Below, in pieces: positions 25,747 to 33,554 of a stretch of DNA of 64,000 nucleotides. The notes beneath the pieces were generated by a model, which saw nothing but the letters and a program-made list of their open reading frames with translations, did not search any database and was not told the DNA's origin. This DNA is from Paraburkholderia phenoliruptrix (lineage in GTDB: Bacteria; Pseudomonadota; Gammaproteobacteria; Burkholderiales; Burkholderiaceae): assembly GCF_019511605.1 (NCBI RefSeq), contig NZ_JAEUAV010000026.1:42084-106083 (forward strand), read 5' to 3'. Every line of letters starts with the position of its first letter. Position 1 is the first letter of the stretch. The translations under genes and the position numbers were made by a program.

Positions 25747-26370
25747 GATCGGTCCTCGCGTGAAGCCGCGCGGCGCGCGTCTTCCTGTTTTTGATCCGAC
25801 TCGTGCACCCCTTTCGTTTGTGCGCTGCGTGGCAGACAGCAGAGGGTGAACAGAATCGGCCCCGTATTGGCCTGATGCGTCGCCGCCGTTCTGATTGCTC
25901 GTCGCGGCGCCGCGATGTTGCGTGCTCTCATTAGCGAGGACTATGCCAACCAGGCGCAAAAGCCGGACTGGTGCGACGCAGCGACGACGCCTGGGTCGGT
26001 TTACCGGGCTTGCGATGACTTTTTGTTTCAATTCTGTACATCGGCCATTGGCCTGGGCGGGGCCGGCCGGGTTGTTTTTGTACGAGCCAAGTGCTTGATG
26101 CTATTGACTTCGCCATGGCTGGCAACGGTTTTGCGAAGTCGCCGCCAGGCTTGTCCCGCTCTTCAAAGGCACGTTCACACGCGGTGTCCGGGATGTGCCG
26201 GAATTGATTCAGATGTGTTCACCTCTCTGCGTGGGTTACCGTACGTTCGCTCATTGACGGACTTCAGGAGTCGCAAAAGAAACGACAGTGGTGGACCTTT
26301 TCCGACAGATGCGTTCGCGCAGCGCGAGGTTTCACGCGGGTTGCGAAGGCGCGGCTTGCAGAAACGAGGT
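25747..26370. promoter_or_regulatory. Long non-coding leader upstream of the EPS assembly operon
   Basis: About 620 bp lie between the end of the GH2-like gene (minus) and the start of the Crp-like gene (minus). No convincing gene is present. Plus-strand frames here have no ribosome site or motif. Its length and position suggest a promoter and upstream control region for the crp-wcaJ-GT2-wza-wzc operon. I cannot point to a specific operator or sigma-54 promoter by eye. Confidence 0.4.
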
Positions 26371-29067
26371 TTATCCGTAGAACGTGGGGGACGCCGCATT
26401 GAGCGCGCGAACTTCGCCGGCAGGCGCGGCATATGTTGCATCAGCTTTAATGGCCGCGTTGGATGCGTGCGCAACGTTCAAGCTTTGGGATGCCAGAGGC
26501 CCGCGCGGCACGAGTGGCGCAAGTGGCACCAGTGGCACGATGCAGGGGCGCTCGGGCGCGAGGTGGAACCAGTCGTGCGCCGCGCGATAGTGCCGGTCAA
26601 TGATATGAACGAAGCGCGCAAAGCGCTTCGCCTCGACGAGCAGTTGCCAGCCGTCGCCAGCGCTCTGCACGGCAACCGTCAGGCCGGGATCTTGGAGCAC
26701 GCCGATGTGCCGGTCCGGCAGATGGAACGCTTCGGAAATGATCTGCCCGCTCGCCGCGTCGCGCAGCGTCGCGATCGACACGTCGTGCGCGCGCGGCCCG
26801 AAACGGTACGCGTAGGTGAAATCGAAGAACTGGTCGAGGCACGCGGCGGCAGCAATGCGCTGCGCCGAACGTGGCGCGAGTTGCACCGCACGGGTAGCCG
26901 ACGCGACCTTCACGCAGCCGTCACGCAGGCACACCAGTTCCAGTTGCGCGTGCAAGGTATCGGCACGCTCATTGATCAGGTGGATATCGAGCCCGTTGAG
27001 GCCTTCGTCGGTGAAGAGCACCTGAATGGGTTGCAGCGTGCGCGCGAGGCCGTGCAGCGCGCTTTTAGGCCTTCCTGTGGCGTCTATCAGCCCCCAGCCT
27101 GCTCCGGGCCGCAAGTCCTGCAACTGCCAGACGAGTCCGCCGCCGCATCCAGATCCGGCCCTGCGCCATTCGGCGAATACTTCGCCCATCACTTCCGCGA
27201 CGAGCGCGCGAGACAACGCCAGATAGCGCATGGGGTCTTCATACCGCAAGCGCGCCGCGTCCACACCGTAGAGCGTCTGAAGATAGTGGTCGCGCACGTC
27301 GTCGAAATCCCAGCCGGCGCCAGGGTCGCGCGGCACGGCAGCTTTCCAGCGCGGATCGTGCGGATGGATCGTACCCAACGCCTCGTGCAACGTTGCGTCG
27401 TCGGGCACGTTTGCAAAGGCAAGGCACTCGGCGGCAAAGCGGACCTGCGAGCGGCGCACGTCGTCTAGCGGACGCTGGTAGGCGCCCACGCCATAGTAGT
27501 GAGTGATGCCCTCATTAGTTGAAAACGGCCACACGCCGCCAGACGGCGAGTTGCAGACATACGGCACGTCCGGTCTTTCGCGCGCGACAAGGGCGGGCAA
27601 CTGCTCGTCGAAGACTGGTTGCGCGCGCATCGAAGGCGGCAGACCGTACATCGCGGCTTGCTGCGCGGCCTCGCTGCCACCGCACAGCACGGCAAGCGAA
27701 ACGTGCCGGCGCGTGCGGCGCAGGAACTGCGTGGCTTCAGCGTCGATAGACGCTCTGAAGGCGGCGTCGTTCGGATAGTCGAAATTCGCCAGTGCGAAGT
27801 CCTGCCAGATGAGCAGACCATATTCGTCGGCTAACGCGTAGAACGTCTGCGACTCGTACACCATGGTGCCGCCCACGCGCAGCATGTTCATGCCTGCATC
27901 GCGAGCAAGTTCGAACGCATGCCGCAGTTGTGCTTCGCTGCCGGCGAGCGTGACGAGATCGGCGCTTGTCCAGCATGCGCCGCGGCAGAACACCGGCACG
28001 CCGTTGACACGCAGTGTGAAGTCCGTGCCCTGCGCGCCGCGTTCGACTTCGATCTGACGAAAGCCGATCGAACCGAGCGGCCATGAGTTTGCGCCGCTGT
28101 CATCGAGGTGCAACGTAAGCGGGTATAGAGTCGGTGTCCCGTGCGTATGAGGCCACCAGCGCTGGACCTGCGGTACGCGCACGGTGCCGGTCAGTGTGTA
28201 CGCATCGATCCATTGCAGAGCTGAAACATGGCTGCTGCAGCCAAGCGAGGCGCGGACGGTGGCGACGTCTTGTGGATGAACGAAATGTAGCGTCAGCGAA
28301 ACAATGCCGTCGTCGACCTCCAGTGCGCTCGTGAGGTCCACGCTGTCGATCGCGCTGCGCGCTTCGCCGAGCAGCTCCACGGGCCGCCACGGTCCGACGG
28401 CGTGCACTGCGGGACACCAGCCCGGCATATGCCCGAGCAGGGTCGTTCGCACATTGCGCAGCGTCGGCGGTGTAACCAGGCGCGGCCGCCAGCGTGCGCG
28501 CGGGCGTTTCGCGGCCAAGGCTGGCGTGAGCGAGCGAAAGCAGATGGCGAGCGACGCGCTGCCGTTCAACTCGATATCGAGGCTGTGCGCAACGAACATC
28601 GAGTCGGAGTTCAGGCGCTGGATGCCGTCTACCCACACCTCGGCGATGGTTGCGAGCCCATGCATGCGCAAACGGCGCTTGCCCGTGCCGTGCAACGTCA
28701 GACGATACCAGTGATCGTCGAACGCGAGCGGCGTGGGATTCGTCACGTCGAAAAGGCCCGCGGCGCGGCGTGCGCTCGCGACAGTACCCGGCACCTGCGC
28801 CGCGAGCCAGCCGTCTGCCGGCAAGTCATCGGGCGACGCACATGCGCCGGCCGGTGTGCTCACGCATTCCCAGCCGGTGTCGAGGCGTTGCGGCCAGATG
28901 TTTTCGAGCGCGAGGGCGAGTGCGTGCGCCTCGTCGTGTGCCGATGGGTCGTCGATTGTGAGAACGGGTGCGGCTTCCCGCTCATCGGGGGCAGGCGCCG
29001 GCGCTGCGGTCAGTGCATCCACGGCGAGTTCCTGAGAAGCCCCCGAAGCTCGGGGTGCCGGCGTCAT
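26371..29067 (-). CDS. Glycoside hydrolase family 2 (beta-mannosidase-like) protein
   Basis: An 898-aa protein with an Ala/Pro-rich N-terminal tail (1-45), a sugar-binding jelly roll (about 85-235, VPGTVASARRAAGLF, WYRLTL), an immunoglobulin-like domain and a TIM barrel (about 345-600) containing NMLRVGGTMVYES and FYALADEYGLLIWQDF, strong GH2/beta-mannosidase landmarks. The usual acid/base Asn-Glu is replaced by Ser-Glu (LCGGSE, E466). A candidate nucleophile is E547 in VRFAAECLAF. No signal peptide is visible, so it is probably cytoplasmic. The start codon overlaps the DUF1839 stop by 4 nt (ATGA). It is last in a five-gene coupled cassette and its role there is unknown. It may trim, sense or transfer mannosyl groups. 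Confidence 0.82.
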   Translation of the reverse strand: MTPAPRASGASQELAVDALTAAPAPAPDEREAAPVLTIDDPSAHDEAHALALALENIWPQRLDTGWECVSTPAGACASPDDLPADGWLAAQVPGTVASARRAAGLFDVTNPTPLAFDDHWYRLTLHGTGKRRLRMHGLATIAEVWVDGIQRLNSDSMFVAHSLDIELNGSASLAICFRSLTPALAAKRPRARWRPRLVTPPTLRNVRTTLLGHMPGWCPAVHAVGPWRPVELLGEARSAIDSVDLTSALEVDDGIVSLTLHFVHPQDVATVRASLGCSSHVSALQWIDAYTLTGTVRVPQVQRWWPHTHGTPTLYPLTLHLDDSGANSWPLGSIGFRQIEVERGAQGTDFTLRVNGVPVFCRGACWTSADLVTLAGSEAQLRHAFELARDAGMNMLRVGGTMVYESQTFYALADEYGLLIWQDFALANFDYPNDAAFRASIDAEATQFLRRTRRHVSLAVLCGGSEAAQQAAMYGLPPSMRAQPVFDEQLPALVARERPDVPYVCNSPSGGVWPFSTNEGITHYYGVGAYQRPLDDVRRSQVRFAAECLAFANVPDDATLHEALGTIHPHDPRWKAAVPRDPGAGWDFDDVRDHYLQTLYGVDAARLRYEDPMRYLALSRALVAEVMGEVFAEWRRAGSGCGGGLVWQLQDLRPGAGWGLIDATGRPKSALHGLARTLQPIQVLFTDEGLNGLDIHLINERADTLHAQLELVCLRDGCVKVASATRAVQLAPRSAQRIAAAACLDQFFDFTYAYRFGPRAHDVSIATLRDAASGQIISEAFHLPDRHIGVLQDPGLTVAVQSAGDGWQLLVEAKRFARFVHIIDRHYRAAHDWFHLAPERPCIVPLVPLAPLVPRGPLASQSLNVAHASNAAIKADATYAAPAGEVRALNAASPTFYG

Positions 29068-30197
29068 GACACGAGCGCGGCGAGCGGCGGCAGTGTTTCT
29101 TCATAAGCACGTTCGAGCACGTCGAAACAGTCGTCGCAAAGATCGCGGCGCCCGCGTGCGATGGCCCGCACGAGCCGGAACTGCATCACCATCGATTCGG
29201 ACGCGATACGTTGCGCAGCGGCCGGAATTGTCGCGGGAATTGCAAAGCCCTGCTCGCCGAGCCACAACAGGTACTTCGAGAGAAACTCGAAATTTGCGCC
29301 AAGCTGCCGCATCAGGTTGAACGAGTACGGGTGGAAAAACGCTTCGCCGCGCTCGAGCAATGTGTCGAGATGCCCGGGAAACCCGGCACGCCATTGCGCG
29401 ATGGGGTTGGTCAAAGGCCGGCGGCCTAGATGCGCGCACAACAATTCGGCCGATGCTTCGGCGAGCGCCATGCCCTCTAACGCGGGCCGCGCCTGCTTGG
29501 CAAATTCCACATAAGGGAACAGCAGGTCAGGTTGCTGCGCGAATTGCGGCAGCTTGCGAAACACGCCGTCGTAGTCCTCGCCCTGCAGCGTGTGATAGCC
29601 GGTGTTGTGGAAATAGCCGAGACGTCGCGTGTCCGGATCGATAAAGTCGATGCCCACCGTGGTCTTCGGATGCTCGCGCCGGTATGAGGTGGCGCGCGTA
29701 TTCGGCAGGTAGTAGCCGTCTACCTCGACAAGCACGGTGTGGCCGCGTAGCGTCTGCGCGAGCACGCGTTCTTCGAGCGAGTCGTAGATCGCCAGTTCCT
29801 GGACCTGCGTGCCATAAAGCCGCTCGAGGTCCTCGAGCGGAAACTTGAAGAACGTGAACTGATCGCCCTCGAAGTCCTGGGTAACAGTAAAGCCAAACGC
29901 GGCGCGCGGATCGAGACCGAAGCCGTGCAGCAATTCGATCCACAGGTCCACATAGCAATTCGTTTCCTGCCAGACTCGCTCGCCCTGATGCAGCAGATGC
30001 GGTTCATGCTGACGTGGCTGTGCTTGTGGCTGTGCCTGCGACCCGGCCTGCAATTGTGTAGTGCGAAGCGCCGCAGTGCGCGAGGACGCACTCCCGCTCC
30101 CAGCCGCCAACGCATCGCGGCGCGGCAAGCGCAACGTGCCGCAGGTGTCCAACGTGCGCAACATACCCTTGGCGAGCGGTCTCGGCGACGAATTCAT
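29064..30197 (-). CDS. DUF1839 family protein
   Basis: A 377-aa soluble protein. Residues about 1-65 are low-complexity (Ser/Ala/Gln). The conserved core begins near QETNCYVDLWIELLHGFGLD and includes DFEGDQFTFFKFPLEDLERLYG, a VEVDGYYLPNTRATSY segment and DFIDPDTRRLGYFHNTGYH. These Cys, Asp, Tyr and His residues are invariant-looking candidates for a catalytic site. From memory the family occurs beside amino acid:carrier protein ligases in Burkholderia and rhizobia, and has no established function. The fold resembles cysteine-dependent acyl- or peptidyl-transferases only loosely. Start (30197) and stop each overlap the neighbours by 4 nt (ATGA). Confidence 0.8.
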   Translation of the reverse strand: MNSSPRPLAKGMLRTLDTCGTLRLPRRDALAAGSGSASSRTAALRTTQLQAGSQAQPQAQPRQHEPHLLHQGERVWQETNCYVDLWIELLHGFGLDPRAAFGFTVTQDFEGDQFTFFKFPLEDLERLYGTQVQELAIYDSLEERVLAQTLRGHTVLVEVDGYYLPNTRATSYRREHPKTTVGIDFIDPDTRRLGYFHNTGYHTLQGEDYDGVFRKLPQFAQQPDLLFPYVEFAKQARPALEGMALAEASAELLCAHLGRRPLTNPIAQWRAGFPGHLDTLLERGEAFFHPYSFNLMRQLGANFEFLSKYLLWLGEQGFAIPATIPAAAQRIASESMVMQFRLVRAIARGRRDLCDDCFDVLERAYEETLPPLAALVS

Positions 30198-31249
30198 GCG
30201 CCGTCTCCTGCAGCCGCTGTGCGCGCATGCATCTGCGCGAGGCCCTGTGCGACGCGGGTTTGCGTTTCTCCCCACAGCAACGCGCGTACTTCGTCGGGCC
30301 ATGCGTGCACGTCGAGACCGTGGTGGCGAAACAGCGCGAGCGTAAGGCGCTCCATGCCGAAGCCGACGCAGCCCGTGTGAGCCACGCAGCCGTCGTCGCA
30401 GACAATCTTCCAGATGCCGCCGAAGTGGTCCATGTGATAGTTGAACGACAGGCATGCGGTCTTGCTGCCGGGATTGGCGACCGGAATCAGCAGTTCGAAT
30501 TTGAGAGCCTGCGCGCGCTGACTGTCGGCAATAATCTTGCCGCCGCGGCCAAAGAAAGGATCGTTGGCGAGGTCCACTTCGACGGGCAATTGCAACAGCG
30601 AAACCAGCAGCGAGCCGCGGTCGATCCACATCTGGCGAAAAGCCATCACCTGTTGCGGGTTGCCGAGGCGCACATATTCGCGCTGGCGGAACATCTGCAT
30701 GCGCGCGGGGTCGAGCGACGGTTCATGGCGATAGCAATACGACAGCACGTCGATGGTGCGTCCGTTGGCCGGCAACGGACCGCGCCGCGCCATTACCGGA
30801 TAAACCGGATAGCACGCCGCGGGTGTGAGCACCACGCGCGTCGGTTTCTGTTGCGCCATCCATGCGTCGCTGCGCTCGTCGTCGCTCTCGCTGATGGCCT
30901 CGTCGAGCGCCCGCAGGAGGCGCTGGTGGCCGAGCTCGCTGCCGCAAAACGCGTGAATAGTGCCCGCGAGGTCGGGAAAGCTTTTCAGATACTCGCTGTC
31001 TTCGAAGTCTGTACGGCGCATGGCCGGTGGAAAGCGCAATACTTCGGGATCCTGATCTGCGCCGAGGTGCGTAATGGCCACGTTGAGCCGCTCCACGACC
31101 TCTTCGAAGATCTGGCTGCGGCCGTAGAGGCCGTTTTCGCCGGTGTCGATGAGCAGGCCCGCTGCAAGCAGTTCGTCGCGAAAGCCCGACGCGGGCGGTT
31201 GATCGAGAGAGTCGGGGCTGAGCGCGGCGGTAGCGGTCATCGTATTCAT
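30194..31249 (-). CDS. Amino acid--[acyl-carrier-protein] ligase (class II aaRS-like)
   Basis: A 351-aa enzyme homologous to the catalytic core of atypical (methanogen-type) seryl-tRNA synthetases without the tRNA-binding domain. Characterised homologues (Bradyrhizobium Bll0957) adenylate Gly or Ala and load it on the phosphopantetheine of a small carrier protein. Motif 2 (YCYRHEPSLDPARMQMFRQREY) and motif 3 (GCVGFGMERLTLALF) are clear. Candidate zinc ligands are C146, E176 and C294. The true start is 31249, overlapping the ACAD stop by 1 nt. A longer upstream frame is spurious. The carrier-protein gene is two genes upstream. tRNA charging is unlikely because the N-terminal tRNA-binding arm is missing. 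Confidence 0.9.
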   Translation of the reverse strand: MNTMTATAALSPDSLDQPPASGFRDELLAAGLLIDTGENGLYGRSQIFEEVVERLNVAITHLGADQDPEVLRFPPAMRRTDFEDSEYLKSFPDLAGTIHAFCGSELGHQRLLRALDEAISESDDERSDAWMAQQKPTRVVLTPAACYPVYPVMARRGPLPANGRTIDVLSYCYRHEPSLDPARMQMFRQREYVRLGNPQQVMAFRQMWIDRGSLLVSLLQLPVEVDLANDPFFGRGGKIIADSQRAQALKFELLIPVANPGSKTACLSFNYHMDHFGGIWKIVCDDGCVAHTGCVGFGMERLTLALFRHHGLDVHAWPDEVRALLWGETQTRVAQGLAQMHARTAAAGDGA

Positions 31250-32505
31250 CAGGCTCTCCCCGGCGCGGCCGGACGCTGCGCAAGCAGCAAGTTCGCGGTG
31301 TTCTGCGCGATGCGGTCGTTGTTGATCATGAGCGGCGCGGAATACAGGTCGCGCAAATGTCGACCCACGCTGTACGGTGTGGCGTTCTTGTAGCCTGCCA
31401 TGCCGCAGATCATCAGCACCTCCTGAACGACTTCGAGCGCGCTCGTGGAGATGCTGGTCTTGAGCGTGTTCATGTCGGACGCGAAGCCGAGCATCGCAGC
31501 AAGCGGCGCGTCGGCTTGCGATTCGTTCAGTCGCGCGGCGTGTGCGGCGCGTGCCGCATCGAGCGCAACCTGGAGCCGCGCCTGCATCATTTGCAGCAGA
31601 CCGACGGCCTGCGCGAGACGCATGCCGGCCGGCGGAACCGAGCCTGGCTTCGAACGCGCCTGCGCACGGAAAAACGCCTTCGCGCGGTTCACTGCGTCGG
31701 CGGCCACGCCGGTCCATACCGAAGCCCACAGCGTGTGCGAGACGGGCAGCATGGTCTGGTCGGCAATCTCCGCGAACGGCGTGGGCAGGATCTGAGCGGC
31801 AAGACCTGTGGCCACGAGCCTGAAACCCTCGCTGCAGGTGCCGCGCATGCCCATCGCGTCCCATGCGCCGCGTTTTTCGAGCAGCGTTGCTTCGCGTAAC
31901 GCGACGATCAGCACCTGATCGGCGGCGGCCGACTCCGCGGTACGGCGCGCCGTGACCAGAATCACGTCCGCGTATGCGCCATAAGAAATAGTCGGGGCGA
32001 GCTTTTCGATGCGAAAGCGCTCCCCGTCGAGTTCGACTGCGCAGGCGCTCGTACGCAGGTTGCCGCCAATCGTTTCTTCAGACGTGGCCGACGCGAAGAG
32101 CCACTGGTGCTCCGATAGTTGCGCGAGCAACTGCCGGTGCCACGGTGAGCTACTGCCATGCTCGTCGATACAGGCAACCTGAATCTGGTGCATTGCGTAG
32201 ATCATCGCCGTGGACGCGCAACCTTGCGCAAGCGTTTCGCAAATCGCCCCGATCTCGGCGAGAGAAAGCCCCGCGCCGCCGTATGCGGTGGGCACCATCG
32301 CCGAGAGCAGGCGCTCGCGCTTGAGCGCTTCGAACGCTTCGGCGGGAAAGCGCGCGTCGCTGTCCACGGCGTCGGCAAACTGCGCGGCAATGGCGGCACA
32401 GCGTTGGGCTGCGGCGCGCCAGCCCGGCTCGGGCTCGACCGCGGTCAACGCCGCTGGCGCCGGTGATGCCGCCGCTGCGGCCGGATCGACGAGCGGGGCG
32501 TTCAT
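31249..32505 (-). CDS. Acyl-CoA dehydrogenase-like flavoprotein
   Basis: A 418-aa protein of the acyl-CoA dehydrogenase / group D flavin monooxygenase superfamily. Residues about 45-155 form the N-terminal helical domain (LLSAMVPTAYGGAGLSLAEIGA). The middle beta domain contains WLFASATSEETIGGN, and the C-terminal helical domain ends in RHLRDLYSAPLMINNDRI. At the position where medium-chain dehydrogenases have the catalytic Glu (YEGT), this protein reads INND, so normal CoA-ester dehydrogenation is doubtful. The first 25 residues are Ala/Pro-rich. In carrier-protein systems such enzymes oxidise aminoacyl-S-carrier intermediates, as with prolyl-to-pyrrolyl conversion. The gene overlaps ACP and ligase genes by 4 and 1 nt. 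Confidence 0.85.
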   Translation of the reverse strand: MNAPLVDPAAAAASPAPAALTAVEPEPGWRAAAQRCAAIAAQFADAVDSDARFPAEAFEALKRERLLSAMVPTAYGGAGLSLAEIGAICETLAQGCASTAMIYAMHQIQVACIDEHGSSSPWHRQLLAQLSEHQWLFASATSEETIGGNLRTSACAVELDGERFRIEKLAPTISYGAYADVILVTARRTAESAAADQVLIVALREATLLEKRGAWDAMGMRGTCSEGFRLVATGLAAQILPTPFAEIADQTMLPVSHTLWASVWTGVAADAVNRAKAFFRAQARSKPGSVPPAGMRLAQAVGLLQMMQARLQVALDAARAAHAARLNESQADAPLAAMLGFASDMNTLKTSISTSALEVVQEVLMICGMAGYKNATPYSVGRHLRDLYSAPLMINNDRIAQNTANLLLAQRPAAPGRA

Positions 32506-32750
32506 GCTGCTCTCGCCTGTTGCAGTTCGGTCACCGCGGCCGCCATCGAATCGATGCTAGAGAAGAGTCGGCGCGTGAGCATGCGATCCGGAATCTCTAC
32601 GTCGAATTCATCTTCGATGGCGAGCATCAGATGCACGGTTGCAAGCGACGAGAGACCGGCGGCATACAGGTCCGCGTCGTCCGCGAGGCTCTCCGGCGCC
32701 ACGTCGAGGCGGGCCGATTCGGAAAGAATGCGTCGCAAGGCGGTCTTCAT
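32502..32750 (-). CDS. Acyl/aminoacyl carrier protein
   Basis: An 82-aa carrier protein with the four-helix signature: DDADLYAAGLSSLATVHLML with the phosphopantetheine attachment Ser at S35 (GLSSL instead of the usual GLDSL), followed by AIEDEFDVEIPD. The DSL-to-SSL change is seen in dedicated carriers outside fatty-acid synthesis. It is first in the cassette ACP-ACAD-ligase-DUF1839-GH2, each gene overlapping the next, so it is the obvious substrate of the aa:CP ligase. The start at 32750 is the ATG nearest the conserved N-terminus. Its promoter should lie in the 270-bp divergent gap before the GNAT gene. Confidence 0.9.
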   Translation of the reverse strand: MKTALRRILSESARLDVAPESLADDADLYAAGLSSLATVHLMLAIEDEFDVEIPDRMLTRRLFSSIDSMAAAVTELQQARAA

Positions 32751-33020
32751 GATGATGGTCCCTCTGTTGTGCAATGGTCTCGTGAAATTCGCCGATAGAG
32801 GCGAATGCATGGGCACGTTAGGCGCGCGACGCGACGTGTTGCCGGTGCCTCGTATTTAAGAATCGTCAAAGTCCAGCGTCAGTGCGATGGCGCACGGAAA
32901 ACAGCCGTATCGCGGCCTTAACGTGTAGCCATCGAAACAAGCCTGCATGTCGAGCGGGCACACGAGGGCGGTGCAATGCGCCAGCCGCGTCGAACATAAG
33001 AAAATCCGCTGGGGAACGTA

Positions 33021-33554
33021 ATGAACTGGAAAACGCTGGAATTCGAACAGCTTTCGGCGCGCGAGCTGTATCTGATCTTGCGGGCGCGTAGCGCCGTGTT
33101 CGTTGTCGAGCAGTCGCATGTGTGCCTCGATGCGGACGGTCGCGACGAAGCTTCGCTGCACGTGTTCGCGGTGGAAGACATGTCGCGGCCCATGCCGATT
33201 CTTGCCTACGCTCGCGTGCAGCCGGGCGATGCCGAAGATCCCGAGATCGTGATCGACAAGGTGCTGACGAGTCCGTTGCGGCGCGGTGACGGCACGGCGG
33301 AAATGCTGGTGGAGCGCGTCTTGCAGGCCATTGCCGAGCGTTGGCCCGGACAGGCTGCCCGGGTGAGTGCACCGGTGGGCTTGCGCGAGTTCTATGAGCA
33401 GTTCGGCTTTCGTAAGACGGAAGGTCCGTATCTCGAATATGGCGTGCCGTTTATCGGCCTCACGCGGCAGGTGCGCGGCTCGCCGCCGCTCGCCGCCTGG
33501 CGGCGCCGCGAGCGCGACCGCGCCGCGCTCGTCAACACCTTCGAGATGCTTTGA
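33021..33554 (+). CDS. GNAT-family N-acetyltransferase (ElaA type)
   Basis: A 177-aa cytoplasmic acetyltransferase. The N-terminus WKTLEFEQLSARELYLILRAR and VFVVEQ match ElaA. The acetyl-CoA region is IVIDKVLTSPLRRGDGTAEML, and EFYEQFGFRKTEGPYLEYGVPFIGL ends the fold. The substrate of ElaA proteins is unknown. Its stop overlaps the start of the polymerase gene (TGATG), so it is the first gene of the plus-strand EPS operon. It could acetylate a sugar, an amino-sugar precursor or a protein of the pathway. A ribosome site GGGGAA precedes the ATG. Confidence 0.87.
   Translation: MNWKTLEFEQLSARELYLILRARSAVFVVEQSHVCLDADGRDEASLHVFAVEDMSRPMPILAYARVQPGDAEDPEIVIDKVLTSPLRRGDGTAEMLVERVLQAIAERWPGQAARVSAPVGLREFYEQFGFRKTEGPYLEYGVPFIGLTRQVRGSPPLAAWRRRERDRAALVNTFEML

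Noticed and set aside
25749..26031. N-terminal extension of the Crp-like gene to 26031
   Set aside because: The 95 added residues are not part of the Crp fold and no ribosome site is seen. The ATG at 25746 gives a normal-length regulator.
25915..27468. 517-aa plus-strand frame opposite the GH2-like gene
   Set aside because: It is a GC-rich shadow of the GH2 gene. Arg- and Gly-rich composition and no motif.
31250..31864. Upstream extension of the aa:CP ligase frame to 31864
   Set aside because: The added residues are Arg-rich shadow of the ACAD gene in another frame. The start at 31249 overlaps the ACAD stop.
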